Below, piece by piece: positions 1-7,514 of a stretch of DNA of 21,224 bases. Source of the stretch: Candidatus Martarchaeota archaeon (GTDB lineage Archaea > Micrarchaeota > Micrarchaeia > Micrarchaeales > CABMGC01); the NCBI GenBank assembly GCA_023379075.1, contig JAMCSO010000048.1:1-21224 (forward strand). Reading direction: 5' to 3'. Under the pieces are notes generated by a model that was given only the letters and a program-made list of their open reading frames with translations, had not been told where the DNA came from and ran no database searches. Each line of letters opens with the position of its first letter. Position 1 is the first letter of the stretch. A program made the position numbers and the translations under genes.

Positions 1-519
1 ATGAGAAGCAATCAAAGATTGAGTTATGAAGATTATAAGAGAATGTATGCAAATACGCTGAATGAATGTATAAACATTAGGTATAGGGAACAGGGATTTC
101 GGGTTTACTTCGCTCTTCTTGACAATACAAAAATATCAGACATTGTAGAAGTTAAAGAAGAAGATAAAGTAATTTTTGTAGGAATTGATGAAAATAGGCA
201 TAGGACGAGAGGAGAGAATGGGGAATTTACATATCCTGACCAGGAAAATATATTGAAGCAGCTTGGAAATATCTCCTCGTTGAGAGTTGCTGGATTTCAT
301 ATATGGGACTGTGTTGAAAAGTTAGCAATTGCAGCGTATCAGAGATTGCCAGACGTACTTGTTGATGAAGATTTAACAGAATTTCTTGCAGGCAGAATGT
401 TAAAAAAAGGTTTTAGAAAAGGTCGTTTTCCAGGCTACGATCTAAAAAATGAAGAGGGCATTAGTCTGAGGTTATTATTTGAGGCAAGGCGGGATAGGCC
501 ATGGCTCTGGCAATATTGA
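1..519 (+). CDS. Uncharacterised 172-aa protein (5' end may lie outside the window)
   Basis: I do not recognise this protein. The frame is open from the first base, so the true start could be upstream. The product is soluble and charged, with no signal peptide or membrane segment. The middle, about residues 96-129, looks like the most structured part: an AGFHIWDCVEKLA stretch followed by a VDEDLTEF motif, which reads like a conserved family signature. The C-terminus is basic and aromatic (RPWLWQY). A TATA-like box (CTTATAAATAT, 548-558) lies just after the stop. Codon use resembles the neighbours, so I take it as a real gene. It is separated by 165 bp from cdc48, which has its own promoter signals, so shared function is not implied. 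Confidence 0.6.
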   Translation: MRSNQRLSYEDYKRMYANTLNECINIRYREQGFRVYFALLDNTKISDIVEVKEEDKVIFVGIDENRHRTRGENGEFTYPDQENILKQLGNISSLRVAGFHIWDCVEKLAIAAYQRLPDVLVDEDLTEFLAGRMLKKGFRKGRFPGYDLKNEEGISLRLLFEARRDRPWLWQY

Positions 520-597
520 TTATGAGAAGGCAGATTACCCCGAAAACCTTATAAATATTGAATAGGTATTCTTAATATAGGCAACGTTCCTTTATTT

Positions 598-638
598 GCA
601 TAACCGTGTTGCCTCTCAAATAAGTATAAAGGTTATGC
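598..638. promoter_or_regulatory. Inverted repeat flanking a TATA-like box before cdc48
   Basis: GCATAACC (598-605) and GGTTATGC (631-638) are perfect 8-bp inverted repeats. The 25 bases between them contain a TATA-like GTATAAA (624-630). A second pair, GGCAAC (580-585) and GTTGCC (608-613), is interleaved. Another TATA-like stretch follows at 642-652. The 10-mer GGTTATGCGT (631-640) recurs at 9750-9759 beside the TATA box of the cupin gene. Placement around a TATA box fits a repressor operator; the regulator is unknown. Confidence 0.4.
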
Positions 639-684
639 GTTCAGTATATTAATCTTTTATAATTATTATATGATGGTGCGATAG

Positions 685-2844
685 ATGGTAAATGGCATAG
701 AGCTCACTGTAGCTGATGCTTTAGTCACAGATTCGGGAAGAAGCATAGCCAGAATAGACTCAAAATCAAGGAAGGCGCTCGACCTCGTATCTGGAGACAT
801 AATCGAGATTAAGGGAAAATTGAGGGCTACTGCTGCCATAGTATGGCAGGCGCACCCTAGCGACGAAGGCTTGGGTTTCCTTAGGATCGACGGTTACCTA
901 AGACAGAATGTCGGGGTAGGAATAGGTGACAAGGTCTTCGTCACAAAGGCAGAAGCAAAGGATGCCGACAAGGTAGTAATAGCGCCTCCGCCAGGGCAGA
1001 GACCACCGCTATCGCCAGACTTCTCGGAGTATGCAAAGAGAAGGCTGGAGAACAGACCCCTTGAGAAGGGAGATTCAATACCCATACCTATGTTTGGTAT
1101 AGTATTCAATTTCCTTGTGGTGCAGGTCACACCGCATGGAATAGTTAGAGTCACAAAGGATACTAATTTTGTTGTAAAGGAAGAGCCCGTATCTGAATCA
1201 GTAGTAAGAATAGGAGAGGTTCACTACGAAGACATAGGGGGCTTGGATGATGCCAAGCAGAAGATAAGAGAGATGGTAGAGCTTCCAATCAGATATCCTC
1301 AGCTCTTTGAGAGGCTTGGAATAGAACCACCAAAAGGAGTTCTATTATATGGACCTCCGGGAATAGGAAAGACGATGCTTGCCAAGGCAGTTGCGAACGA
1401 GAGCGATGCCAACTTCATCTCCATATCAGGACCTGAACTTGTCTCGAAGTTTGTAGGAGAGAGTGAAGAGAAACTAAGAGAGATATTCAAGAATGCAAAT
1501 GAAAAGGCGCCAACAATCATCTTCATGGATGAGATAGATGCGATAGCTCCGAAAAGAGAGGAAGCCACCAATGAAGTTGAGAGAAGGATAGTATCACAGC
1601 TGCTTACACTAATGGATGGGATGCCACCGAGAGGGCAGGTCATAGTCATTGCTGCTACAAACAGACCTGATGCTATAGATGGCGCGTTGAGAAGGCCTGG
1701 AAGGTTTGATAGGGAAATAGAGATAGAAGTGCCATCTAGAAATGCAAGGAAGGAGATTTTGCAGATACACACGAGAAACATGCCATTGGAAAAAGATGTT
1801 GACATAGACGAGCTTGCCAATATAACCCACGGATACACTGGGGCTGACCTTAACGCACTTGTGAGGGAGGCAGCGATGTCAAAACTCAGGAGTGTGTTGC
1901 CCAGGATAATCAACAACAAAGAGATACCTGAAAGCTTCCTTGCGGATCTTACAGTATCAAAAGAGAACTTTTATGATGCGCTCAAGAATGTGCAGCCCAG
2001 TGCCCTAAGAGAGGTATTTGTAGAGAGACCAAACATCAGGTGGACAGACATCGGCTCTCTGGAAAGAGTAAAGGAAGAACTTAAGGAGGCTGTTGAGCTG
2101 CCGCTAAAGAGGCCTGAGGCATTTGAGAAGATGGGAATAAGGCCAGTAAAGGGAGTGCTCCTGGTAGGAGCGCCAGGTACTGGAAAGACCATGCTGGCAA
2201 AGGCAGTCGCAACAGAGCGGGAATCAAACTTCATCTCGATAAAAGGACCTGAAGTTCTATCCAAATATGTAGGAGAGAGCGAAAAGACTGTACGTGAAAT
2301 ATTCAGAAAGGCCAGGATGGCTGCACCATGCATAATATTCATAGATGAAATAGACGCGATAGCAAAATCCAGAAGCAGTGAGTTTTCAGTGGATTCAAGA
2401 GTTACTGAGAGGATAGTAGATACGCTTCTTACGGAGATGGACGGATTGCAGGAATTGAAGAGTGTTGTTGTCTTGGGGGCAACGAACAGGCCTGATGAGA
2501 TAGACAGTGCTTTGCTGCGGCCCGGAAGGTTCGACAAGATAATAGACATACCAATGCCTGATTCTAAGGCACGAATTGACATATTCAAGATACATACAAA
2601 GAGGATGCCTCTGGACAAGGATGTGGATCTAGCAGAGCTTGCAAACCTATCTGAGAATTATACCGGAGCTGAGATAGAGAATGTCTGCAGGGAAGCAGGC
2701 ATGTCTGCGATCAGAGTCAAAAGGGAGATAGTAAAGAGAGATGACTTTATGACTGCGTTCGATGAGGTAAGGCCTGCGATACCCAAGGAGGTCGCTGAGC
2801 GCATTAAAAGATTCAAGGAAGAGCCAGGAAGCATGTACAGGTAG
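685..2844 (+). CDS. cdc48: Cdc48/VAT-type double AAA+ ATPase (p97 homologue)
   Basis: Hexameric unfoldase that uses ATP to pull proteins apart, probably feeding the 20S proteasome. Order: N-terminal double-psi-barrel and Nc region (about 1-180), D1 with Walker A at 223-230 and Walker B ending D282-E283, then D2 with Walker A at 495-502 and Walker B ending D554-E555. Both rings keep RPGRFD arginine-finger segments. The D1 P-loop is GPPGIGKT, where the family usually has T for I; D2 has GAPGTGKT. The protein ends in M-Y-R, which satisfies the HbYX (hydrophobic-Tyr-any) proteasome docking motif. At 719 aa it is near the family length. An earlier ATG at 670 runs into a stop, so 685 is the start. 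rps6e follows 38 bp downstream and may be cotranscribed. Confidence 0.97.
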   Translation: MVNGIELTVADALVTDSGRSIARIDSKSRKALDLVSGDIIEIKGKLRATAAIVWQAHPSDEGLGFLRIDGYLRQNVGVGIGDKVFVTKAEAKDADKVVIAPPPGQRPPLSPDFSEYAKRRLENRPLEKGDSIPIPMFGIVFNFLVVQVTPHGIVRVTKDTNFVVKEEPVSESVVRIGEVHYEDIGGLDDAKQKIREMVELPIRYPQLFERLGIEPPKGVLLYGPPGIGKTMLAKAVANESDANFISISGPELVSKFVGESEEKLREIFKNANEKAPTIIFMDEIDAIAPKREEATNEVERRIVSQLLTLMDGMPPRGQVIVIAATNRPDAIDGALRRPGRFDREIEIEVPSRNARKEILQIHTRNMPLEKDVDIDELANITHGYTGADLNALVREAAMSKLRSVLPRIINNKEIPESFLADLTVSKENFYDALKNVQPSALREVFVERPNIRWTDIGSLERVKEELKEAVELPLKRPEAFEKMGIRPVKGVLLVGAPGTGKTMLAKAVATERESNFISIKGPEVLSKYVGESEKTVREIFRKARMAAPCIIFIDEIDAIAKSRSSEFSVDSRVTERIVDTLLTEMDGLQELKSVVVLGATNRPDEIDSALLRPGRFDKIIDIPMPDSKARIDIFKIHTKRMPLDKDVDLAELANLSENYTGAEIENVCREAGMSAIRVKREIVKRDDFMTAFDEVRPAIPKEVAERIKRFKEEPGSMYR

Positions 2845-2882
2845 GCCCAATGCTCATAATGATATAAAAAACAAGTGATAAG

Positions 2883-3269
2883 ATGAAGGTTGTTTACTCT
2901 GATAAAAAGAGCGGAAAGACCGCAGAAGCTGAAGTCCCTAAGGAGAAGGAGGCTTTTCTGATAGGAAAGAAGATAGGAGAGGATATAGAAGGATCAATCA
3001 TAAGCCTTGAGGGCTTTACTCTCAGCATAACCGGCCTCAGCGACAGCATGGGCTCTCCATCAAGAAGCGAGATAGAAGGGACAAGAAAGGCAAGGCCCCT
3101 GCTTGGAAGCGGTCCTGGTATAAGAAATACTAAGAGAGGGAACAGGGAGAGAAAGCTTGTCAGGGGAAATACGATTAGCTCAGATACCGCACAGATCAAC
3201 ACAATCATAAAAACATACGGAAGCAAGCCTGTAGAAGAGCTCTTCAAGAAGAAAGAGAAGGAGGAGTAA
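2883..3269 (+). CDS. rps6e: 30S ribosomal protein S6e
   Basis: Archaeal/eukaryotic-type small-subunit ribosomal protein. Recognisable S6e segments are GLSDSMGSPSR, the EGTRKARPLL stretch, GPGIR, and the basic RKLVRGNTIS block near residues 91-100. The length of 128 aa matches the short archaeal form without the long phosphorylated eukaryotic tail; the C-terminus is a run of Lys and Glu. The start is set by a GTGAT ribosome binding site at 2875-2879, three bases before the ATG. A TATA-like GATATAAAA (2861-2869) is only about 20 bases upstream, too close for a classical promoter of this ATG, so readthrough from cdc48 is likely. S6e near aIF2-gamma is a common archaeal arrangement; here a convergent gene sits between them. 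Confidence 0.95.
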   Translation: MKVVYSDKKSGKTAEAEVPKEKEAFLIGKKIGEDIEGSIISLEGFTLSITGLSDSMGSPSRSEIEGTRKARPLLGSGPGIRNTKRGNRERKLVRGNTISSDTAQINTIIKTYGSKPVEELFKKKEKEE

Positions 3270-3272
3270 TCC

Positions 3273-3767
3273 TCATTCCTCTGCAGATCTTTCCATCTTG
3301 TGGTCTGCAAGTATCCTATAAAAGATCCTAGTGCCCATAAAGAAGCCCCAGATGGAGAACATGAATAGGATGTATATGCTAACTAGGAGCGAGGCAAGTC
3401 CGATGGCACTGGTGTTTGTAAACTGGAAGTGCGCTATTCTTGATACAGGAAATAGGAATAAGATAGCACATGCTGCACCGCTTATGGCAGCTGCACCATT
3501 GTGCTTGTGAAGCTGCCTTATCGCGATCTTCGACTGGACAGGTATGCTTCCAGAGCTTATTCCTGCAGCTATTTTCTTTGACTCATCCTTAAGCTCCTTG
3601 GAAGGATAGAAAGATCTCTTGCTAAGATCCTTCTTGATATCATATGTTGGATTGTCGGTAAGGCGAAGGATCTTCCAGCGATGCTTGCCGTAAGATATCT
3701 CCCAATGCGAACCTCTGTCCAGAACAACGACTTTTCCATCTTTTTTGGATTTTGAATTTGAGGCCAA
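3273..3767 (-). CDS. Uncharacterised two-helix membrane protein, TTG start
   Basis: I do not recognise the family. The 164-aa product has a basic, hydrophilic N-terminal half (about 1-88, with a VVLDRGSHWEI segment). Two hydrophobic helices follow, about 92-112 and 120-146, then a short charged tail (RSAEE). Both termini are therefore predicted to be cytoplasmic. The start is TTG (3765-3767), supported by AGGTG (3773-3777 on the reverse strand) five bases upstream. No ATG in frame gives a better start. It is convergent with rps6e: the two stop codons are only 3 bp apart, so the transcripts must terminate inside each other. It shares a divergent 145-bp promoter region with aif2g. Confidence 0.75.
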   Translation of the reverse strand: MASNSKSKKDGKVVVLDRGSHWEISYGKHRWKILRLTDNPTYDIKKDLSKRSFYPSKELKDESKKIAAGISSGSIPVQSKIAIRQLHKHNGAAAISGAACAILFLFPVSRIAHFQFTNTSAIGLASLLVSIYILFMFSIWGFFMGTRIFYRILADHKMERSAEE

Positions 3768-3867
3768 TAATACACCTTTTAATTACTATAGATAAACAAG
3801 AGATAAAAACTTTCTTGTTGTTTCAATTCAGTAAAAATCAGAAAGTAATATATAGGCTTGGCACAAA

Positions 3868-3877
3868 GATTATATCG
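3868..3877 (+). promoter_or_regulatory. Probable TATA box for aIF2-gamma in the divergent promoter
   Basis: GATTATATCG lies about 40 bases before the aif2g ATG, giving a predicted start near 3898 and a short leader that includes a GAGG ribosome binding site (3903-3906). Another TATA-like AATATATAG occurs at 3847-3855. A 6-bp inverted repeat AACAAG/CTTGTT (3795-3800 and 3814-3819) lies nearer the reverse-strand gene. Confidence 0.4.
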
Positions 3878-3912
3878 TATAATTCTTTATTTAGCGTTTC
3901 TCAGAGGATAAG

Positions 3913-5121
3913 ATGAAAAAACAGAGCGAATTGAACATAGGCACCCTTGGCCACGTAGACCATGGAAAGACAACACTTACTGCTGCGATAACTCACACGT
4001 GGACAGACAAGCACAGCGAGAGCATAAAGAGAAGCATGACGATAAAACTGGGATATGCAGATGTCGCAATTAGGAAGTGCGGAAATGGCGAATTCTCATA
4101 CACGACAGAAGCGAAATGTGCTGATGGCAAGTCCGGGGAGGAAGTCAGGAGAGTCTCTCTCCTAGATGCACCAGGGCACGAGACATTGATGGCAACTGCG
4201 ATAGCTGGCTCCAGCATAATAGACGCTGCATTGTTTGTCATATCTGCGTCAGAACCATGCCCTATGCCGCAGACGAAAGAACATCTGATGCTGCTGAATG
4301 CACTTGACATTAAAAAGGTCATAGTAGTACAGACAAAAATAGATGTTGTCGGAAGAGAGAAGGCAAAGAAGCATTACGATGACATTAAGAAATTTATAAA
4401 GAGAAGCGTAATAAGTGATGCACCAATAATACCAGTTATGGCTAACAAGAACATAAACGTGGATGCCGTTCTTGACGAGATAATGAAGATAGAACTTCCA
4501 GAGAGAGATACCAAATCAGACCCGGTGATGTATATAGCTAGATCATTCGATGTCAACAAGCCTGGCTCGAAGATTGAGGAGATAGTCGGAGGAGTAATAG
4601 GAGGATCCGTCATAAGAGGAAAGTTTAAGGTTGGTGACGAGATAGAGATTAGACCCGGAATCTCCTTCCAGAAAGAGAAGCAGAAGAGGGAGAGCTACGA
4701 TCCAATAATAACAAAGATAGAGGAATTGTCTGTTGGCAGCGAGAAGCTTGATGAAGCGATATCAGGTGGGCTCGTAGCGATGAGCACTGATGTAGACCCC
4801 GCATTTACAAAAGCTGACGGTTTAGTCGGGCAGATAGTTGGAAAGGTCGGTAAGCTCCCAGAGCCATTGAGCGCATTTACGATGAGCTATTCTTCGCTTA
4901 ATAGAGATGATCTACCAAAACAATCCTTCAGGCAAGGAGAGCCGCTGATACTTGGAATAGGTACTGGAACGATGGTAGGGTATGTCAAGTCTACAAGGAA
5001 AAATAATGTTGAAGTAGAGCTCAAGCACCAGGCAAGCATTGACAGAAAGGCAAAGATCTCGGTATTGAGAAGTTACAGCCAGAGATGGCGCTTGTCAGGG
5101 TATGGTACTCTTGTTTCTTGA
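3913..5121 (+). CDS. eif2g: Translation initiation factor aIF2, gamma subunit
   Basis: GTPase subunit of aIF2 that delivers initiator Met-tRNA to the small ribosomal subunit. It has the P-loop GHVDHGKT (13-20), the G3 motif DAPGHE (85-90), the family-specific EPCPMPQTKEHL stretch, and C-terminal beta-barrel domains ending in RWRLSGYGTL. Two oddities stand out. The G4 motif, normally NKxD, reads T-K-I-D at residues 141-144. The zinc knuckle, normally two CxxC pairs between switch I and G3, reads C56-x-x-G59 and C69-x-x-G72, so the second cysteine of each pair is lost and a four-cysteine zinc site cannot form. Otherwise the protein is full length and well conserved, so it is presumably functional. 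A GAGG site precedes the ATG. Confidence 0.96.
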   Translation: MKKQSELNIGTLGHVDHGKTTLTAAITHTWTDKHSESIKRSMTIKLGYADVAIRKCGNGEFSYTTEAKCADGKSGEEVRRVSLLDAPGHETLMATAIAGSSIIDAALFVISASEPCPMPQTKEHLMLLNALDIKKVIVVQTKIDVVGREKAKKHYDDIKKFIKRSVISDAPIIPVMANKNINVDAVLDEIMKIELPERDTKSDPVMYIARSFDVNKPGSKIEEIVGGVIGGSVIRGKFKVGDEIEIRPGISFQKEKQKRESYDPIITKIEELSVGSEKLDEAISGGLVAMSTDVDPAFTKADGLVGQIVGKVGKLPEPLSAFTMSYSSLNRDDLPKQSFRQGEPLILGIGTGTMVGYVKSTRKNNVEVELKHQASIDRKAKISVLRSYSQRWRLSGYGTLVS

Positions 5122-5610
5122 CGAATTTGCGGGCAATAAATAACCTAACTGTCCAGAGACCAAAACAGGAACTTATCTTAAGCTTTAGGTATTTGTTGGT
5201 GTGGATCTGGCTTACAGATTAAGTAGATAGATTGGCATCTTAGCAAGGGATCATCCATGCTGCCTCTGACCGCCCAGCTGTGTGGCAATATAAAACAATT
5301 CGTAGGAATTGACTTCACGCGATTCCATTGGTTTCCTTGAGAAGTATGGTATGCAGATAAGAAGAAGCGATGATCCCAGAGTCGTAAATCCGGAAGGTGG
5401 GACTACTGCATTCAGTACAGGAAGCAGGAACATGAAGATGACGATAATTGTATATTTTACAGTCTTGGCTTGAAGATTGTCAGAGATAATCTGGATGATA
5501 ACGATCGTGAGGAGAAGGTAAGGCTGCGAGAGATTTTATAAATATATCGTGCTATTATAGATAAATATCATATTCAGATGTTGGTATAATTTTATTGGTT
5601 TGGGGTCTTT
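5122..5610. other. 489-bp gap with possible coding debris and the minD promoter
   Basis: No convincing intact gene. On the plus strand, coding-like stretches occur in different frames: an ATG frame 5257-5343 containing FVGIDFTRFHW; a frame starting near 5308 (GFLEKYGMQIRRSDD, on to about 5472); and a charged frame from about 5375 to 5540 (SGRWDYCIQYRKQE, then LGLKIVRDNLDDNDREE) ending at a TAA inside the TATA box. This could be a frameshifted gene relic, but I cannot name a family. GGGATCATC (5247-5255) and GATGATCCC (5369-5377) are inverted repeats. TTTATAAATATAT (5534-5546) is the best TATA box for minD. Confidence 0.3.
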
Positions 5611-6411
5611 ATGGAGAATAAGCCGTACATGATAATGATTGCATCGCAGAAGGGAGGAGTTGGAAAGACAACAATCGCCATTAACCTTGCAATTTCACTG
5701 ATATATCAGAAATACTCTGTGCTTCTTGTTGACGGAGATATATTCACTTCGAGCGTGAGCGAGCAGCTCGGAATAATAAGCGAGGGCAATGGGTACAAGG
5801 AAGCAATTGAAGGAGATGTGAAAGTTGAGGACACGATCTTTGCATATGAGCCGATAAACCTCAGGATAATCCCTGGAAGCCCCTCGAAGGAGCATTTCGA
5901 GCCAAACCCTGAGAAGCTCGAGAGATTCTACAAGCAGATCTCGAAGATGGAATTTGATTTTATAATAGTGGACAACCAACCGGGCCTATTCAACAACATG
6001 CTAGCAAGATACTTTAACGAGGTTGCAATACTTACTACAGCAGATTCGACAGCAGCAGTCAGCAGCTCAAAGCTTGCTGCTTACTGCGACAAGTACAAGA
6101 TCAAGCATAGGCTCATAATAAACAGAGTAGGGTACAGCAAGTTTGAGTTGAATGTTGAGCAGGTGGAGAAACTCTTCGGAGACATAGCGTTTGCTGAGAT
6201 ACCAGAGGATATGATAATATCTGAGAGCCTTTCAAAGCATAAGCCCGCTTACCTAATCGATAGGAATTCTGCATTCTCAATGGCAATAGACGAGCTTTCG
6301 AGGGCATATACCTTGAGGGCAGGAGAGCCTCAGCCGGCATTTCCTTTCGAGAGCGACAGAAACAGCAGAGGCGGTTTCTTCTCGAGGCTCATGGGATGGG
6401 GATCTAGATAA
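5611..6411 (+). CDS. minD: MinD/ParA-family P-loop ATPase with C-terminal amphipathic tail
   Basis: Deviant-Walker-A ATPase of the MinD/ParA/Mrp class: KGGVGKTT at residues 14-21 with the signature lysine K14, a LLVDGD segment around 38-43, and a Walker-B-like FIIVDNQPG at 117-125. MinD proteins usually have D-T/S-P-P/A-G at that last motif, so DNQPG is a variant. The C-terminus after about residue 250 is glycine-rich and ends in GGFFSRLMGWGSR, which can form a short amphipathic helix like the membrane-targeting tail of MinD. It probably cycles on and off the membrane by ATP state. No FtsZ, MinC or other partner is adjacent, so its role (positioning, surface structures or chemosensory arrays) cannot be told from context. 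The start is preceded by GGGGTC. Confidence 0.88.
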   Translation: MENKPYMIMIASQKGGVGKTTIAINLAISLIYQKYSVLLVDGDIFTSSVSEQLGIISEGNGYKEAIEGDVKVEDTIFAYEPINLRIIPGSPSKEHFEPNPEKLERFYKQISKMEFDFIIVDNQPGLFNNMLARYFNEVAILTTADSTAAVSSSKLAAYCDKYKIKHRLIINRVGYSKFELNVEQVEKLFGDIAFAEIPEDMIISESLSKHKPAYLIDRNSAFSMAIDELSRAYTLRAGEPQPAFPFESDRNSRGGFFSRLMGWGSR

Positions 6412-6418
6412 GCAGGAT

Positions 6419-6448
6419 AAACTCCTTTTATGTTTATCAATGGAGTTT
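6419..6448. terminator. Short hairpin after minD
   Basis: AAACTCC (6419-6425) and GGAGTTT (6442-6448) form a 7-bp stem with a 16-base T-rich loop, starting 8 bases after the minD stop. It could help terminate or process the transcript. No strong T-run follows. Confidence 0.35.
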
Positions 6449-6524
6449 AGCTTTAGGTACGCGTGATAAAACCAATAATTCATTAGATTTATAGATATCT
6501 TTAAAGCAATTATATAAGAGATTC

Positions 6525-7514
6525 ATGAAAATAATAGAAGTCAGAAATCTTTCAAGGCATTTTGGTACTCTGAAGGCTGTGGATGGTATCTCTTTCCATG
6601 TGAACGAAGGCGAAATATTCGGGCTTCTGGGGCCAAATGGAGCCGGAAAGACAACTACAATAAAGATGTTGACAACAATACTCAGACCAACATCTGGCGA
6701 GGCAAAGGTTGCCGGCTTTGATATAAAGGGAAATGAGAGGGATGTCAGAAGCAATATTGGAATAGTCTTTCAGGACCCCTCGCTTGACGATGAACTTACT
6801 GGAAGAGAGAACCTTGAGTTTCATGCAATACTTTACAGGATACGCGGAGAACAGATGGAAAAGAAAGTCAGAGATGTTCTTAAGCTCGTTGAGCTTGATG
6901 ACAAGGCAGACGTTCTTGTAAAGAATTACTCTGGGGGAATGAAGAGAAGGCTTGAGATAGCAAGAGGCCTGATACATGAACCAAAGGTCTTGTTCCTCGA
7001 TGAGCCCACTATAGGGCTTGATCCGCAGACAAGAAGACATATGTGGGATTACATAAAGAAATTGAATCAGGAAAAGAAGACAACGATCATACTTACAACC
7101 CATTACATTGAAGAAGCAGATTATCTTTGCGATAGAGTTGCATTCATAGACCATGGAAAACTTGTTGCACTTGACACCCCAGATATGCTCAAGAAGAAGC
7201 TCGGTGGTGATATCATATCCTTACAATTAAGCGGGCAGAGTGAGAAGTTTGAGAAGCATATGAAAAAGACAAAATGGGTTAAGACAATATCCAAGCATGA
7301 TGGCTTCATTGACCTGACAGTTGAGGAAGGGGAAAAGAGGATACCTGGCATAATAATGCTTGGCGAGAAATACAAGGCTTCGATCAGCTCAGTAAGCCTG
7401 CACAAGCCCAGCCTTGAAGATGTCTTTATATTCTATACTGGAAAGACGATACGCGAAGAGGAGGGAAGCTGGAAGGATACAATGAGAGCCGTTAGGAATG
7501 CGAGGAATAGATGA
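6525..7514 (+). CDS. ABC-2 type exporter, ATP-binding subunit (DrrA/NodI-like)
   Basis: ATP-hydrolysing subunit of an exporter for drugs, lipids or polysaccharide-like substrates; the actual substrate is unknown. Walker A GPNGAGKT is at residues 36-43, the ABC signature YSGGM at 135-139, and Walker B LFLDEP at 156-161, followed by the DPQTR D-loop and a switch-histidine segment TTHYIEEAD. The C-terminal about 100 residues resemble the regulatory tail of DrrA-like subunits (PSLEDVF near residue 299). The stop overlaps the start of the permease gene by 4 bp (ATGA), so the two are translationally coupled. A TATA-like TTTATAGATAT (6488-6498) about 32 bases before the ATG suggests a leaderless or very short-leader transcript. 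Confidence 0.93.
   Translation: MKIIEVRNLSRHFGTLKAVDGISFHVNEGEIFGLLGPNGAGKTTTIKMLTTILRPTSGEAKVAGFDIKGNERDVRSNIGIVFQDPSLDDELTGRENLEFHAILYRIRGEQMEKKVRDVLKLVELDDKADVLVKNYSGGMKRRLEIARGLIHEPKVLFLDEPTIGLDPQTRRHMWDYIKKLNQEKKTTIILTTHYIEEADYLCDRVAFIDHGKLVALDTPDMLKKKLGGDIISLQLSGQSEKFEKHMKKTKWVKTISKHDGFIDLTVEEGEKRIPGIIMLGEKYKASISSVSLHKPSLEDVFIFYTGKTIREEEGSWKDTMRAVRNARNR

Noticed and set aside
1299..2618. Long reverse-strand open frames opposite cdc48
   Set aside because: They are low-complexity Ser/Leu/Ile-rich antisense shadows of a highly conserved gene, with no start signals.
5251..5433. 60-codon reverse-strand ORF in the aif2g-minD gap
   Set aside because: Composition looks random and no ribosome binding site or homologous motif is visible.
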